A stretch of 64,000 bases of DNA from CALAGB01 sp963713965 (GTDB lineage Bacteria; Chloroflexota; Chloroflexia; Thermomicrobiales; Thermomicrobiaceae), in assembly GCA_963713965.1 (NCBI GenBank), contig OY970217.1:1860001-1924000 (forward strand), in the 5' to 3' direction. Shown here piece by piece: positions 41,041 to 49,063 of this stretch. Under the pieces are notes generated by a model that was not told where the DNA came from, ran no database searches, and saw nothing but the letters and a program-made list of their open reading frames with translations. The position numbers and the translations under genes were made by a program. Position 1 is the first letter of the stretch, and each line of letters begins with the position of its first letter.

Positions 41041-41190
41041 GTCGGGTACCCACGACGTGGGTGTGCTGCTCCCGCCGTGGATGTGCCACAAGTGAACATC
41101 GAAGGCATGGCTGTCGGTTACGTCCGTCCACTCCATGCCATGCCCGGGCGCTCGACATTTCGGGAGCAGCACACCCACAGGGTACCCGGC
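41041..41190. repeat. palindromic MITE-like element
   Basis: The arms are 41041-41074 and 41161-41190. TGGGTGTGCTGCTCCCG (41058-41074) is perfectly inverted at 41161-41177, and CGGGTACCC at the outer end pairs again. The 86-base centre is non-coding. It lies between two GNAT genes; no copy elsewhere in the window. Confidence 0.55.
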
Positions 41191-41206
41191 TTTCCACATT
41201 GCCAGG

Positions 41207-41713
41207 TCAATCGGGTTGCATGCGCAGATCGATCATCCAGTGGTTGCAGTGGAGTATGCGATCGGCGAATTCCACCTCGCACTCGCCCAGGTGCGTGAAG
41301 CCGCATGAGCGGCAGATGCCGTTAGACGGCGCGTTGGTGACGCCTGGGAAGGCGTGGATGGAGTCCCAACGGCCCGCAGATCGCGCCCGTTCCAGCACCT
41401 CACGCACCGCCCTGCTGCCGAGCCCGCGCCCCTGATACTCCGGCAGCACCATCCAGCCGATCTCGGTCAGCGGCTTACCCTCATGCTCGCCGTCCCAGAG
41501 ACAGACCGTGCCCGCTTTCGCCGTTGGGTCCTCATCCGGGACGATCACGAAGTACCAGGAGACGTCAGCTTCCACGTCGGCGGCGACCGTGCGGACCTTC
41601 TCCGGCATGCGCTCTTCCGGCAGCGGGCCGCCGAGCTCTGCCATCATGACCGGATCGCAATGCGTCCGCAGGAAGAGGTCGAGGTCGTCGACGGTGACGT
41701 TGCGCAGCTTCAC
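41207..41713 (-). CDS. GNAT N-acetyltransferase
   Basis: The 168-residue GNAT protein (from GTG 41713, after AAAAGGGG; a further GTG lies at 41740) carries WYFVIVPDEDPTAKAGTVCLWD, EIGWMVLPEYQGRGLGSRAVREVL (acetyl-CoA loop Q-G-R-G-L-G) and AFPGVTNAPSNGICRSCGFTHLGE. The ending MIDLRMQPD is typical of RimJ/RimL-like relatives. It ends next to the palindromic element and follows the MarR gene on the same strand with a gap of 35 bases, so it may be in the MarR operon. Confidence 0.88.
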   Translation of the reverse strand: MKLRNVTVDDLDLFLRTHCDPVMMAELGGPLPEERMPEKVRTVAADVEADVSWYFVIVPDEDPTAKAGTVCLWDGEHEGKPLTEIGWMVLPEYQGRGLGSRAVREVLERARSAGRWDSIHAFPGVTNAPSNGICRSCGFTHLGECEVEFADRILHCNHWMIDLRMQPD

Positions 41714-41748
41714 GTTCAATCCCCTTTTCGTAGGTGCCACGTACGGTG

Positions 41749-42228
41749 TTAGTCTCGGCCGGGTCGCAGACGTCGACCGAGCAATTCCTGTAGTCCACCG
41801 GTCTGCTCGGCCAGGCGGCGCAGCGCGTCGATCAGCTGGGTGGTGTCGGCCTCTCCCAGCAGCGCACGCGCGTCTTCATTGATCTCGACCCGAATCCTCC
41901 GAGTGGCGTTGATACCGTCCCAGCCATGCTCAGTCAGCTCCACCATCCGATTACGCTGATCGTCCGGATCGACCCGCCGCCGCACGTAGCCGAGTCCCTC
42001 CAGCTCGATGACGAACTTCGAGGCCCCTTGCGGCGTCATGCCGAGCTTATGGGCCAGATCGCTCACCCGTATCGGCCCCGGAACGAGGTGCTGAAAGACG
42101 TAGCCATGAACCTGCCGCAGATCACCGAAGCCCGCCTCCGCCAGGCGCGTGAGGGTCTTCGTGTCGAACGCGGCATGCAGAGCAGTGACGAGGAGCGTCA
42201 GGTCTTCTTCTGGCGTGATTGACGTCAT
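41749..42228 (-). CDS. MarR-family transcriptional regulator
   Basis: The 159-residue winged-helix regulator has the recognition region IRVSDLAHKLGMTPQGASKFVIELEGLGYVRRRVDPDDQRNRMVELTEHG, of which the DPDDQRNRMVELT wing is the family hallmark. The long C-terminal helix serves dimerisation. ATG 42228 lies 16 bases from a 34-bp palindrome at 42244-42277 in the divergent promoter region, so it very probably represses both itself and the PPOX-family gene. The ligand is unknown. Confidence 0.92.
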   Translation of the reverse strand: MTSITPEEDLTLLVTALHAAFDTKTLTRLAEAGFGDLRQVHGYVFQHLVPGPIRVSDLAHKLGMTPQGASKFVIELEGLGYVRRRVDPDDQRNRMVELTEHGWDGINATRRIRVEINEDARALLGEADTTQLIDALRRLAEQTGGLQELLGRRLRPGRD

Positions 42229-42243
42229 AGGCTCATGGTATTA

Positions 42244-42277
42244 TACTCAACCATAGTTGCGCAACTATGGTTGAGTA
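42244..42277. promoter_or_regulatory. 34-bp perfect palindrome, MarR operator
   Basis: Each 17-base arm (TACTCAACCATAGTTGC and its complement) meets at 42260/42261 with no mismatch. It is centred between the divergent marR and PPOX-family genes, and TATACT at its left edge could be a -10 element, so binding would block transcription. Confidence 0.8.
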
Positions 42278-42325
42278 CTATCGTTGGTCGATACGTATCT
42301 GCAACGCATACGTAAGGAAGAGTCA

Positions 42326-42835
42326 ATGCGGACAACCTCGTTCGAGCAGATCAGGGATACATTCATTACCCGCGTTCACGCCGCCGTCTGGTGCAACTTC
42401 ATCACCATCGACGAGCGCGGCCACCCACGCTCGCGCCTGCTGCACTCCATCTGGGATGGGCAGACTGGCTACGTCGCCACCCGGCGACATTCGCCCAAAT
42501 CGCGGGACATCGCCCATTCACCGCATGTGTCGGTTGCCTACGTCTCCGACGCCGTGCATCCGGTCTACGTCGACTGCGTGGCTGAGTGGGCGGACGATCC
42601 GGAGACCAAGGCGCACGTCTGGAACCTCTTCCTGGAGGCACCACCACCCGTTGGATATGACCCGGCATCCATCTTCGGCTCCGTCGACGATCCCGATTTT
42701 GGGGTGTTACGGCTCATCCCGCAACGCATCGAACTGGGAGACGTCTCCGGTCACGGTGAGCGACGCATCGTCTGGCGACCGGCTGACACACAGGCTGCGC
42801 TCAGTTCGACTCCGGTCGCCGTCGTAGCAAGCTAG
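42326..42835 (+). CDS. pyridoxamine 5'-phosphate oxidase-family (FMN split-barrel) protein
   Basis: The 169-residue protein starts at ATG 42326 with AAGGAAG at 42314-42320. It has FITIDERGHPRSRLLHSIWDG, YVATRRHSPKSRDIAHSPHVSVAYVSD and VYVDCVAEWADDPETK, the strand order of FMN- or F420-binding split barrels of general-stress type. It is divergent from marR and shares the palindromic operator, so it is likely the regulated target, perhaps a reductase for a toxic small molecule. Cofactor identity is not clear from sequence. Confidence 0.88.
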   Translation: MRTTSFEQIRDTFITRVHAAVWCNFITIDERGHPRSRLLHSIWDGQTGYVATRRHSPKSRDIAHSPHVSVAYVSDAVHPVYVDCVAEWADDPETKAHVWNLFLEAPPPVGYDPASIFGSVDDPDFGVLRLIPQRIELGDVSGHGERRIVWRPADTQAALSSTPVAVVAS

Positions 42836-42995
42836 CGGCGCGCAACGCGTCTGGACGGGCTTCCTTACGCCGGGACTGAAACGACGTAGCATCGGGATGC
42901 TCTCCCTGCACCGCCACGGCGGTCAAACCAGTTTGCCCACCGCTCCGTACTTATGACGTGCGACATTCGTGGTATTCGCTCGGAGGGAGGGCAAC

Positions 42996-43262
42996 ATGCG
43001 TAAGCTCCTCGTTGTACTCGTCGTTATGGCCGGACTCAGCATTGGGGTGGCGGCTCCGGCTTCGGCTCACGTGCATGGGATCACACCGTTACGATGCACG
43101 CCAGCTTTCCAAAACACCGACAACACTGGCGCGAACGCGACCGACAATACACCGGCAGCGGCAGCCAACGGTGGTCCGATTTCTGGTTTGATTCCGCGTG
43201 ATACCGGTAATGCACCGCTCACCGTAGGCGATGGCGGTTTCGACGCGGCGGTCTGCCAGTAA
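42996..43262 (+). CDS. small secreted protein of unknown function
   Basis: It encodes 88 residues starting at ATG 42996 after GGAGGGAGGG. The Sec signal peptide MRKLLVVLVVMAGLSIGVAA is cut near ASAHVHG. The mature part of about 60 residues is rich in Asn, Thr, Ala and Gly and has two cysteines (LRCTPAF and AAVCQ at the very end) that could form one disulfide. Similar tiny exported proteins occur in Actinobacteria and Chloroflexota without known role. A strong hairpin follows at 43292. Confidence 0.8.
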   Translation: MRKLLVVLVVMAGLSIGVAAPASAHVHGITPLRCTPAFQNTDNTGANATDNTPAAAANGGPISGLIPRDTGNAPLTVGDGGFDAAVCQ

Positions 43263-43291
43263 ATAGCGAGAAGCATCGCACGAAGTTGCCA

Positions 43292-43318
43292 GAGCGCCGC
43301 GGCTCTCGCGGCGCTCTT
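43292..43318 (+). terminator. terminator hairpin of small secreted protein gene
   Basis: An 11-bp perfect GC-rich stem (43292-43302 with 43308-43318) and 5-base loop followed by TCG, 30 bases after the stop. Confidence 0.6.
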
Positions 43319-43453
43319 CGAACATCTCCTCAGCACGACACGTAGAGACTGGAATACGCGACGTCATGCCAGGTGATCCATGACCAGGGCACCCATCAGA
43401 CCCGCAACCGCGTACGCTATTTCCTTACGCGAACGACGATGCGACTCCGCGCC

Positions 43454-44632
43454 TTACTGCGGCGTCACGATCAGGCCACGCTGCAGCGGCGTCAGCAGGT
43501 CATAACCATCGTCGGTCACGCGCACGACGTCGCAATGGCGGTAGAACCCGATTCCCTGCATGTACTGAGCGGCCGTACTGGGCTCGATCGCCAGTATCAT
43601 GTCGCGTTTCAACGCCTCGTCACTGCTGGAAAGCAGCGAAGGCTCCTCGTGCACCGTCAGCCCAAGGCTATGACCGGCACTGACGGTGCGCGGCGCGTTC
43701 GGGTAATAGCCGTGCGCCACTTCATTGGCCGCATCCGCCAGATCGCCCGCTCGAGCGCCGGTCCGAATCTGAGCCAACGCCGCCGCCTGCATCTCCACCG
43801 TGCGCTGCCCGCTCTGCACCGCCTGCTGCGGCGGCGTGCCATAGAAGAACGTGCGCACGATGTCGGCACAGTAGCCGCCCGCCATGGGCCCAAAGGCGAT
43901 GGTGACGATCTCGCTGGGCTGCAGCGCCCGTGCGGTCGGCGGTGCATGGGGCGCCATCGACTTGGGACCAAAGCCGATCAAGGTGGGATAGGCCCAGCCG
44001 TCGGCACCGGCCATTCGCGCGCCACTCTCGAGCGCATTGGCCAGATCAAGCTCGGTCATGCCCTCATGCAGAACCGACGGGATCGTGCCGAGCACGTCAA
44101 CCGCGATCTGGTTGGCGCGAGTCATGGCCGCGATTTCAACTTGCGACTTCACGCTGCGAGCGGCATGCAGCACCGGCGTGGCATCGACCAGCGTCAGCTC
44201 CGATTTGCGACCCAGCACCATCTCGACGTTGCCGTAGCTGGCACCGTGCAGATCGATTCCGACGGTATCGCCGGGCCGAAGCACCTGATCGAGCAGATCA
44301 CCGGGGTCGGCAATCAGGCCGCTCCCAGCTGGCGCGCCACGATGATAGATCTCGGTCCGCTCCAGCATGGACGGATACCAGACCGGCTCCTTCGCCAGGC
44401 GTTGGTCGACCGCCGTGGCGATGAGCATGGCCTCCTCCGGCTGTGACGTGCGGAGAGCTACTCCCATGAAGCGTGTGTAGAGGGTGGTGCGGAAGCCGGA
44501 GAGGTAGAAGATGTGGGCCGGCTCGAGCGCGACTAAGCTGTCGATCCCCTGCTCCGCCGCGAGCGTCGCCACCGTCTTGACGCGTCGAGCGATCTCCTCT
44601 TTGGTCGGCAATAAGCTGTGCGTGTCCGCCAT
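43454..44632 (-). CDS. M24-fold protein (Xaa-Pro peptidase / creatinase-like) lacking metal ligands
   Basis: The 392-residue protein has a creatinase N-terminal domain (residues about 12-145) and a pita-bread domain. Of the five usual metal ligands, three are seen: CADIVRTF (Asp), GHSLGLTVHE (His) and ILAIEPS (Glu). The first Asp is replaced (TIAFGPM where D-x-G-A is usual) and the last Glu becomes Cys (RHCDVVRVT where R-x-E-D is usual). It may therefore be a metal-independent creatinase-type hydrolase or a non-catalytic relative rather than a peptidase. AAAGGGAAG precedes ATG 44632. Confidence 0.88.
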   Translation of the reverse strand: MADTHSLLPTKEEIARRVKTVATLAAEQGIDSLVALEPAHIFYLSGFRTTLYTRFMGVALRTSQPEEAMLIATAVDQRLAKEPVWYPSMLERTEIYHRGAPAGSGLIADPGDLLDQVLRPGDTVGIDLHGASYGNVEMVLGRKSELTLVDATPVLHAARSVKSQVEIAAMTRANQIAVDVLGTIPSVLHEGMTELDLANALESGARMAGADGWAYPTLIGFGPKSMAPHAPPTARALQPSEIVTIAFGPMAGGYCADIVRTFFYGTPPQQAVQSGQRTVEMQAAALAQIRTGARAGDLADAANEVAHGYYPNAPRTVSAGHSLGLTVHEEPSLLSSSDEALKRDMILAIEPSTAAQYMQGIGFYRHCDVVRVTDDGYDLLTPLQRGLIVTPQ

Positions 44633-44809
44633 TTCACTTCCCTTTCATGTGCCAGGCAAAACCTTCGCACATCGCCGACCCGGCGTACAGCTGGAGGACC
44701 AAAGGGGATTATCGGAGCGACGTCCAGTCACAAGACGTGCCTGAAGGGCGTCTCAAGCAAGATCGCGAAGGAACGGATCGTCGCGTTACGTCAATCTGTT
44801 GGGCACGGA

Positions 44810-45334
44810 TCAGTCACCCATCACCCGATGACGCGGGAAGTCGAGCGCGTGATGCATCGCGTGTCCGGCGATAACGTAGGCGAGCGCCCGCACGCTCATG
44901 ATCTTCCCGTCTGCCGTGCCACGCCGGTCCCAGGCCGCGTCGTCGAAGCTCCTGAGGAGCGTGATCGACGCGCGTCGCACCGTCGCCAGCTCCTCAAGCA
45001 CGTCGGCCAGCGGACGACTGGAGAAACCTGCCTCGAGCATGAAGCCATCGGGATCGACGCCCGGGAGCGGCGTCGGATCGTTTCGCGCGAAGCAGAGAGC
45101 TCGGTAGGCAAACGAGCGCTCGACGTCCGAGACATGCCCGACGATCTCGGTCACGTTCCATTCGCCGGGGGCGGGACGCCATTGCGCCTGCTCCTCCGAA
45201 AAGGCGGAAAGCGCGGCCACAGTGGCGTCGATCTGCTCCTCCAGCGTGGCGACTAAATCGGAGTCTGGAACCAGATCGATATAGGTATCGTAGTAACGCG
45301 GAGATTCCTCGGGAGTTGGTCGACTCAGTTTCAC
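44810..45334 (-). CDS. DinB-family four-helix protein
   Basis: The 174-residue DinB/YfiT-like protein has the helix pattern LEEQIDATVAALSAFSEEQAQWRPAPGEWNVTEIVGHVSDVER and the later GHAMHHALDF. Histidines in EIVGHVSD and GHAMHH are the family metal triad. Members act as bacillithiol- or mycothiol-dependent transferases or remain uncharacterised. The start is GTG 45334 after GGAGG. No partner gene is adjacent; 45335-45504 shows nothing coding. Confidence 0.88.
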   Translation of the reverse strand: MKLSRPTPEESPRYYDTYIDLVPDSDLVATLEEQIDATVAALSAFSEEQAQWRPAPGEWNVTEIVGHVSDVERSFAYRALCFARNDPTPLPGVDPDGFMLEAGFSSRPLADVLEELATVRRASITLLRSFDDAAWDRRGTADGKIMSVRALAYVIAGHAMHHALDFPRHRVMGD

Positions 45335-45504
45335 GGGGCCTCCTTATCGGTCCGGGCAATCCCGAACACACGCCCGCGATGTAGCCATCAACTGGCGCAT
45401 CGTCGCATTTGAGCGATCGGGCGGGATCGCAGACCGCCAGCCTAGCGACCGCCGTCTCGGATTGCAACAGGGTTAACGGGGGATAACACCATTCTCTCTC
45501 TCCC

Positions 45505-47301
45505 TCACTCCAGCCCATCCTGATCCTCCAAGTCGTCGGCGTGCTGCCAGAGGGAGCGCATCTCGGCGCAATTGGCCAGCAGCGCGTCGAGCGTCCCTTC
45601 CGCTTCCACGCGACCGTCTTTCAGCACGATGATGTGATCGGCCCGCACCAGTGCCGCGCGCCGGTGCGAGACCGCCAAGCAGGTGACGTCGCCCCGCTCG
45701 AAGAGACGCTCCCAGAGCAGGCGCTCGGTCTCGACGTCCAGCGCGCTGGATAGATCGTCGATCACCAGCAGTTCGGGACGGCGCATCAACATGCGAGCCG
45801 CCGCCGTACGTTGTACCTGCCCACCGGAGAGCTTCACCCCGCGCGTACCAATGGGTGTATCCAGTCCCTCTTCGAGCGTGGCTACGTCCTGCTCGAGGAC
45901 GGCGCCGCGGATGGCGTCTGCTACGGCCTCCGGGTCGTCCGGCAAGCCGAGCAGGATGTTCTCTTTGAGCGTCTCGCTGAAGAGCCGCGGCACTTGCGGC
46001 GTATAAGCGGACCGTGGCGGGGTAAAGAAGGCGGCCCGATCTTCCACGGCTGTGCCGTTCCAAAGGACGTCACCCGTTTCGGAGGGGAGCAAACCGAGGA
46101 GCGCGCGCAGCAGCGTGGTTTTACCGGCTCCGACACGGCCCGTCACGACGGTCAGTGTGCCGCGGGTCAGCTTCAGGTCGACGGTGCCGACGCCCCGCTC
46201 CGCGCCAGGATAGCGATAGTTCAGACGGTGCGCCTCCAGCAACGACAGCCGGTCGGTCGGACTACGCTTGGTCGCGGGGACATCTGGCAATGGCCCGCGC
46301 AGATAGAGGGGCGTCGGCGCCACTACGGCCGTCAGCGGAGCGCCGGCCAACAACGCACCCATACGCGTGAATGCCACCCCGGTCTGCTGGTAATGCGCCA
46401 AGAACTGGCCCAGCCCGTCGGCGAACTCGGCGATGAAACCCAGGTAGGTGACGAAGAGGACGAAATCGCCGATGGTCATGCTGCCATTACGCAGCGCTCC
46501 AGCGGCCAGGAGCATGATCAGGCCGATCCCGATGCTGACGGTATTGGAGGTAACGGCGTCGACGGCCTGGGTCATGAGCCGATCCGAGAGGACGGCGTGG
46601 CGGCGCCGCTCGTTGAGCTTGCGGAAGTAGGCCACAGTCCGCTCCTCCGCGCCCGCCGCCTGGAGCGTCTCAACGGCCGTGAAGATGTCGCCGATGGCAC
46701 CCGTCACCTGACTGCCTGCTTCGCTGCTGGCCTCCCGATAGCGTCCCAGCGCGCCGCTGGCGCGCCGCGCGATGAGCGCCACCGCCAGAACTGGCAGGAA
46801 GATGATCGCCGTCACCTTCACATTGATGAACAGCATGATGAGGAAGGCGCCGATGGCGAAGAGCCCAGTCCCCAGGACGTCATTGGACCAATCCAGGTTG
46901 TCCTCGGCCTCGTGCGCGTCGTCCCGGAAGCGGCTGATGGCCTCGCCGATCGAGAAGGGAAGCGCCGCGGCGCCCGGCTGACTCAAGATGTGACGCAGCA
47001 GGTTACGTCGCAGCAGACCGTTCATCATGAAGCGCATGACGGTCTCGACGTAGCCGCCGACGAGCCAGATTACGGCGCGCAGCAGCGAGACCGCCACGAA
47101 GAGGAGGATCAGCCCGTTAGTACCGATGCGCAGGTGCGCGTTTCCGGTGAGCGTGTCGAAGAAGGCGCGCGCGATCAGACCCGGGATCAGCGGCATCGTC
47201 GCCAGGATGGTCCAGAGGAGCGCGTGCGCCACGTAGAGCCAGGGCTTCGAGCGCGCCATCTTGGCCAGATAGCGCCAGGTCGGTAGCTGTCGCTCGCTCA
47301 C
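45505..47301 (-). CDS. heterodimeric ABC exporter subunit, degenerate ATPase site half
   Basis: The 598-residue protein has a six-helix transmembrane domain (residues about 15-310) and a nucleotide-binding domain with Walker A GRVGAGKTT, signature LSGGQ and Walker B LLVIDDLSSALD. The catalytic Glu after Walker B is Asp here, as in degenerate halves of heterodimeric exporters. It overlaps the upstream ABC gene by four bases (47298-47301), so they are translationally coupled and should pair. The operon begins with a ribosomal protection GTPase, which suggests drug export. Confidence 0.9.
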   Translation of the reverse strand: MSERQLPTWRYLAKMARSKPWLYVAHALLWTILATMPLIPGLIARAFFDTLTGNAHLRIGTNGLILLFVAVSLLRAVIWLVGGYVETVMRFMMNGLLRRNLLRHILSQPGAAALPFSIGEAISRFRDDAHEAEDNLDWSNDVLGTGLFAIGAFLIMLFINVKVTAIIFLPVLAVALIARRASGALGRYREASSEAGSQVTGAIGDIFTAVETLQAAGAEERTVAYFRKLNERRRHAVLSDRLMTQAVDAVTSNTVSIGIGLIMLLAAGALRNGSMTIGDFVLFVTYLGFIAEFADGLGQFLAHYQQTGVAFTRMGALLAGAPLTAVVAPTPLYLRGPLPDVPATKRSPTDRLSLLEAHRLNYRYPGAERGVGTVDLKLTRGTLTVVTGRVGAGKTTLLRALLGLLPSETGDVLWNGTAVEDRAAFFTPPRSAYTPQVPRLFSETLKENILLGLPDDPEAVADAIRGAVLEQDVATLEEGLDTPIGTRGVKLSGGQVQRTAAARMLMRRPELLVIDDLSSALDVETERLLWERLFERGDVTCLAVSHRRAALVRADHIIVLKDGRVEAEGTLDALLANCAEMRSLWQHADDLEDQDGLE

Positions 47302-49055
47302 GTGGCGACCTCCTCTTTGGCGATTCGTAGTAGCTCGGCGAAGCGTGAATTACGGTCGGCCGCCAGTTCCGTCCGCCGCCCGTGCTCACGAACCCGCCCC
47401 TCTTCCAGTACCAGGATGTCGTCGGCGTAGGTGATGGTGCTAAGCCGGTGCGCCACGATGATGCCGGTGCGCCCTTCGAGCAATCGGCCCAACGCGTCGT
47501 GGACCAGCCGCTCCGTGGCTGGGTCGAGCCGAGACGACGGCTCATCCAGGATGATTAAGTCCGGATCGAGCAGCACGACGCGGGCGCAGGCCAGCACCTG
47601 CGTCTGTCCGGCCGAGAGGCCGACACCGCTCGGCCCGAGCAGCGTCTCCAGTCCCCGGGGCAGACCAGCGAGCCAGTCACCCAGACCCATCGCCTGAAGC
47701 ACATCGCGGATACGCTCGTCGGGCACGTCATCGTCGAAGAGGGTCAGGTTGTCCCGTACGCTTGCGCTGAAAAGGTGCACCTCCTGGGTCACCAGTCCGA
47801 TGCGGGAGCGGACCGCCTGGAGGCTGACTTCACGCAGATCGACGCCTCCCAGGCGCACGACACCCCCGGTTGGATCGAAGAAGCGAGGGAGCAGCCGCGT
47901 CAGCGTCGTCTTGCCGCTGCCGGTGCGACCCACCACGCCAAGCACGCGGCCCGCATCCAGGTCCAGGCTGACGTCTTGGAGCACCGGCGCACCCTCTCCA
48001 TAGGCGAAGGAGACGTTGTCGAATTCGACCGCGAGCGCCCCCGAGGGTAGGGAAGACCTTGGACCATCGACGAGGCGCGGCGAGATACGCATGAGCGCCT
48101 CGATACGCCCCATGCTGGCGTCCGCCTGCTGCAGATCCTGCACCTCACTGCGAATCTGCTCGGTTGGCTGGCGCAGCACCGTGGTGTACTGGAAGACCAA
48201 ATAGACGGTGCCGATCGTCAGCGAACCCGATCGATAGAGCATGGCACTGAGGCCAAAGGCGATGGCGGTGCCCAGCGCGAAGAGTCCCTGACTGGTCGAG
48301 ACGAGCGCGTAACCCCACATCTCGGCTCTCGTGTACATCGCTAGCCAGGAGCGCATCACCTCGGCGCAGCGCCGCAGCACGAAGGGCCCCGCGCCGCTGG
48401 AGCGCACGTCCTCAGTCCCCGCCAGATACTCCCCCAGGAATCCGTAGAAACTTGCGCTCGATTGACGCTCAGCAGCCCAGCTGGGGATGGCCGCCTGCCG
48501 GATGCGCAGCATGGCGATCAGGCCAATGAAGACCAGCAGAGTCAGCCCTAACCCAATGCGCCAGTCGACGCCGAAGAGAAGGGCCAGCACCGAGAGGATC
48601 AGAATGCTGTTCCCCAGGATGTAGACCACGAAGCGGGAGAAGAAGCGGGCCAGCATGGCCACATCCCCATCCACCCGCTCGATCAGCTCGCCCGGCGTGC
48701 GGGCGGTATGGAACGAGGCGTCCAGCCGCAGCAGGTGCGCGACGAGGTCTGAACGCAGCTCGTTGGTCGCGGACCAGCTCACGTTCTCGGCCACGTAGGT
48801 CTCAGCGATCGTGACGGCCTGTCCAATCAATGCCAGAGCCATGGTGAGGAGCGCCAGCACGATCAGTCCGCGCATGGCGCCGCCCGCACTAGCTTGATCG
48901 ATGAAGCGGCTGGCGATCAGGGGAGAGACGACCTGTACGCCGATCATCACGCTCAAGATCAAGAACAGAATCACCAACCGCGGCCGGTGGGGTCGCAGGT
49001 AGCGCGCGAGCAGGTGCCAGTAGCGGCGCGTTGTTTGAATCGGTTGCATCGTCAC
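47298..49055 (-). CDS. heterodimeric ABC exporter subunit, catalytic half
   Basis: The 585-residue partner has a transmembrane domain (about 20-320) and a nucleotide-binding domain with Walker A GRTGSGKTT, Q-loop VTQEVHLFSASV, signature LSAGQ (variant of LSGGQ) and Walker B LIILDEPSSRLD with the Glu kept. A variant signature here with a lost Glu in the other subunit is the complementary arrangement of asymmetric ABC exporters. ATG 49055 lies eight bases after the GTPase stop. Its likely substrates are antibiotics or lipids. Confidence 0.9.
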   Translation of the reverse strand: MTMQPIQTTRRYWHLLARYLRPHRPRLVILFLILSVMIGVQVVSPLIASRFIDQASAGGAMRGLIVLALLTMALALIGQAVTIAETYVAENVSWSATNELRSDLVAHLLRLDASFHTARTPGELIERVDGDVAMLARFFSRFVVYILGNSILILSVLALLFGVDWRIGLGLTLLVFIGLIAMLRIRQAAIPSWAAERQSSASFYGFLGEYLAGTEDVRSSGAGPFVLRRCAEVMRSWLAMYTRAEMWGYALVSTSQGLFALGTAIAFGLSAMLYRSGSLTIGTVYLVFQYTTVLRQPTEQIRSEVQDLQQADASMGRIEALMRISPRLVDGPRSSLPSGALAVEFDNVSFAYGEGAPVLQDVSLDLDAGRVLGVVGRTGSGKTTLTRLLPRFFDPTGGVVRLGGVDLREVSLQAVRSRIGLVTQEVHLFSASVRDNLTLFDDDVPDERIRDVLQAMGLGDWLAGLPRGLETLLGPSGVGLSAGQTQVLACARVVLLDPDLIILDEPSSRLDPATERLVHDALGRLLEGRTGIIVAHRLSTITYADDILVLEEGRVREHGRRTELAADRNSRFAELLRIAKEEVAT

Positions 49056-49063
49056 TCCTCGCC

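Noticed and set aside
45811..47286. 491-residue plus-strand frame opposite the ABC exporter gene
   Set aside because: It is an antisense shadow of an intact ABC gene with charged low-complexity composition and no domain.
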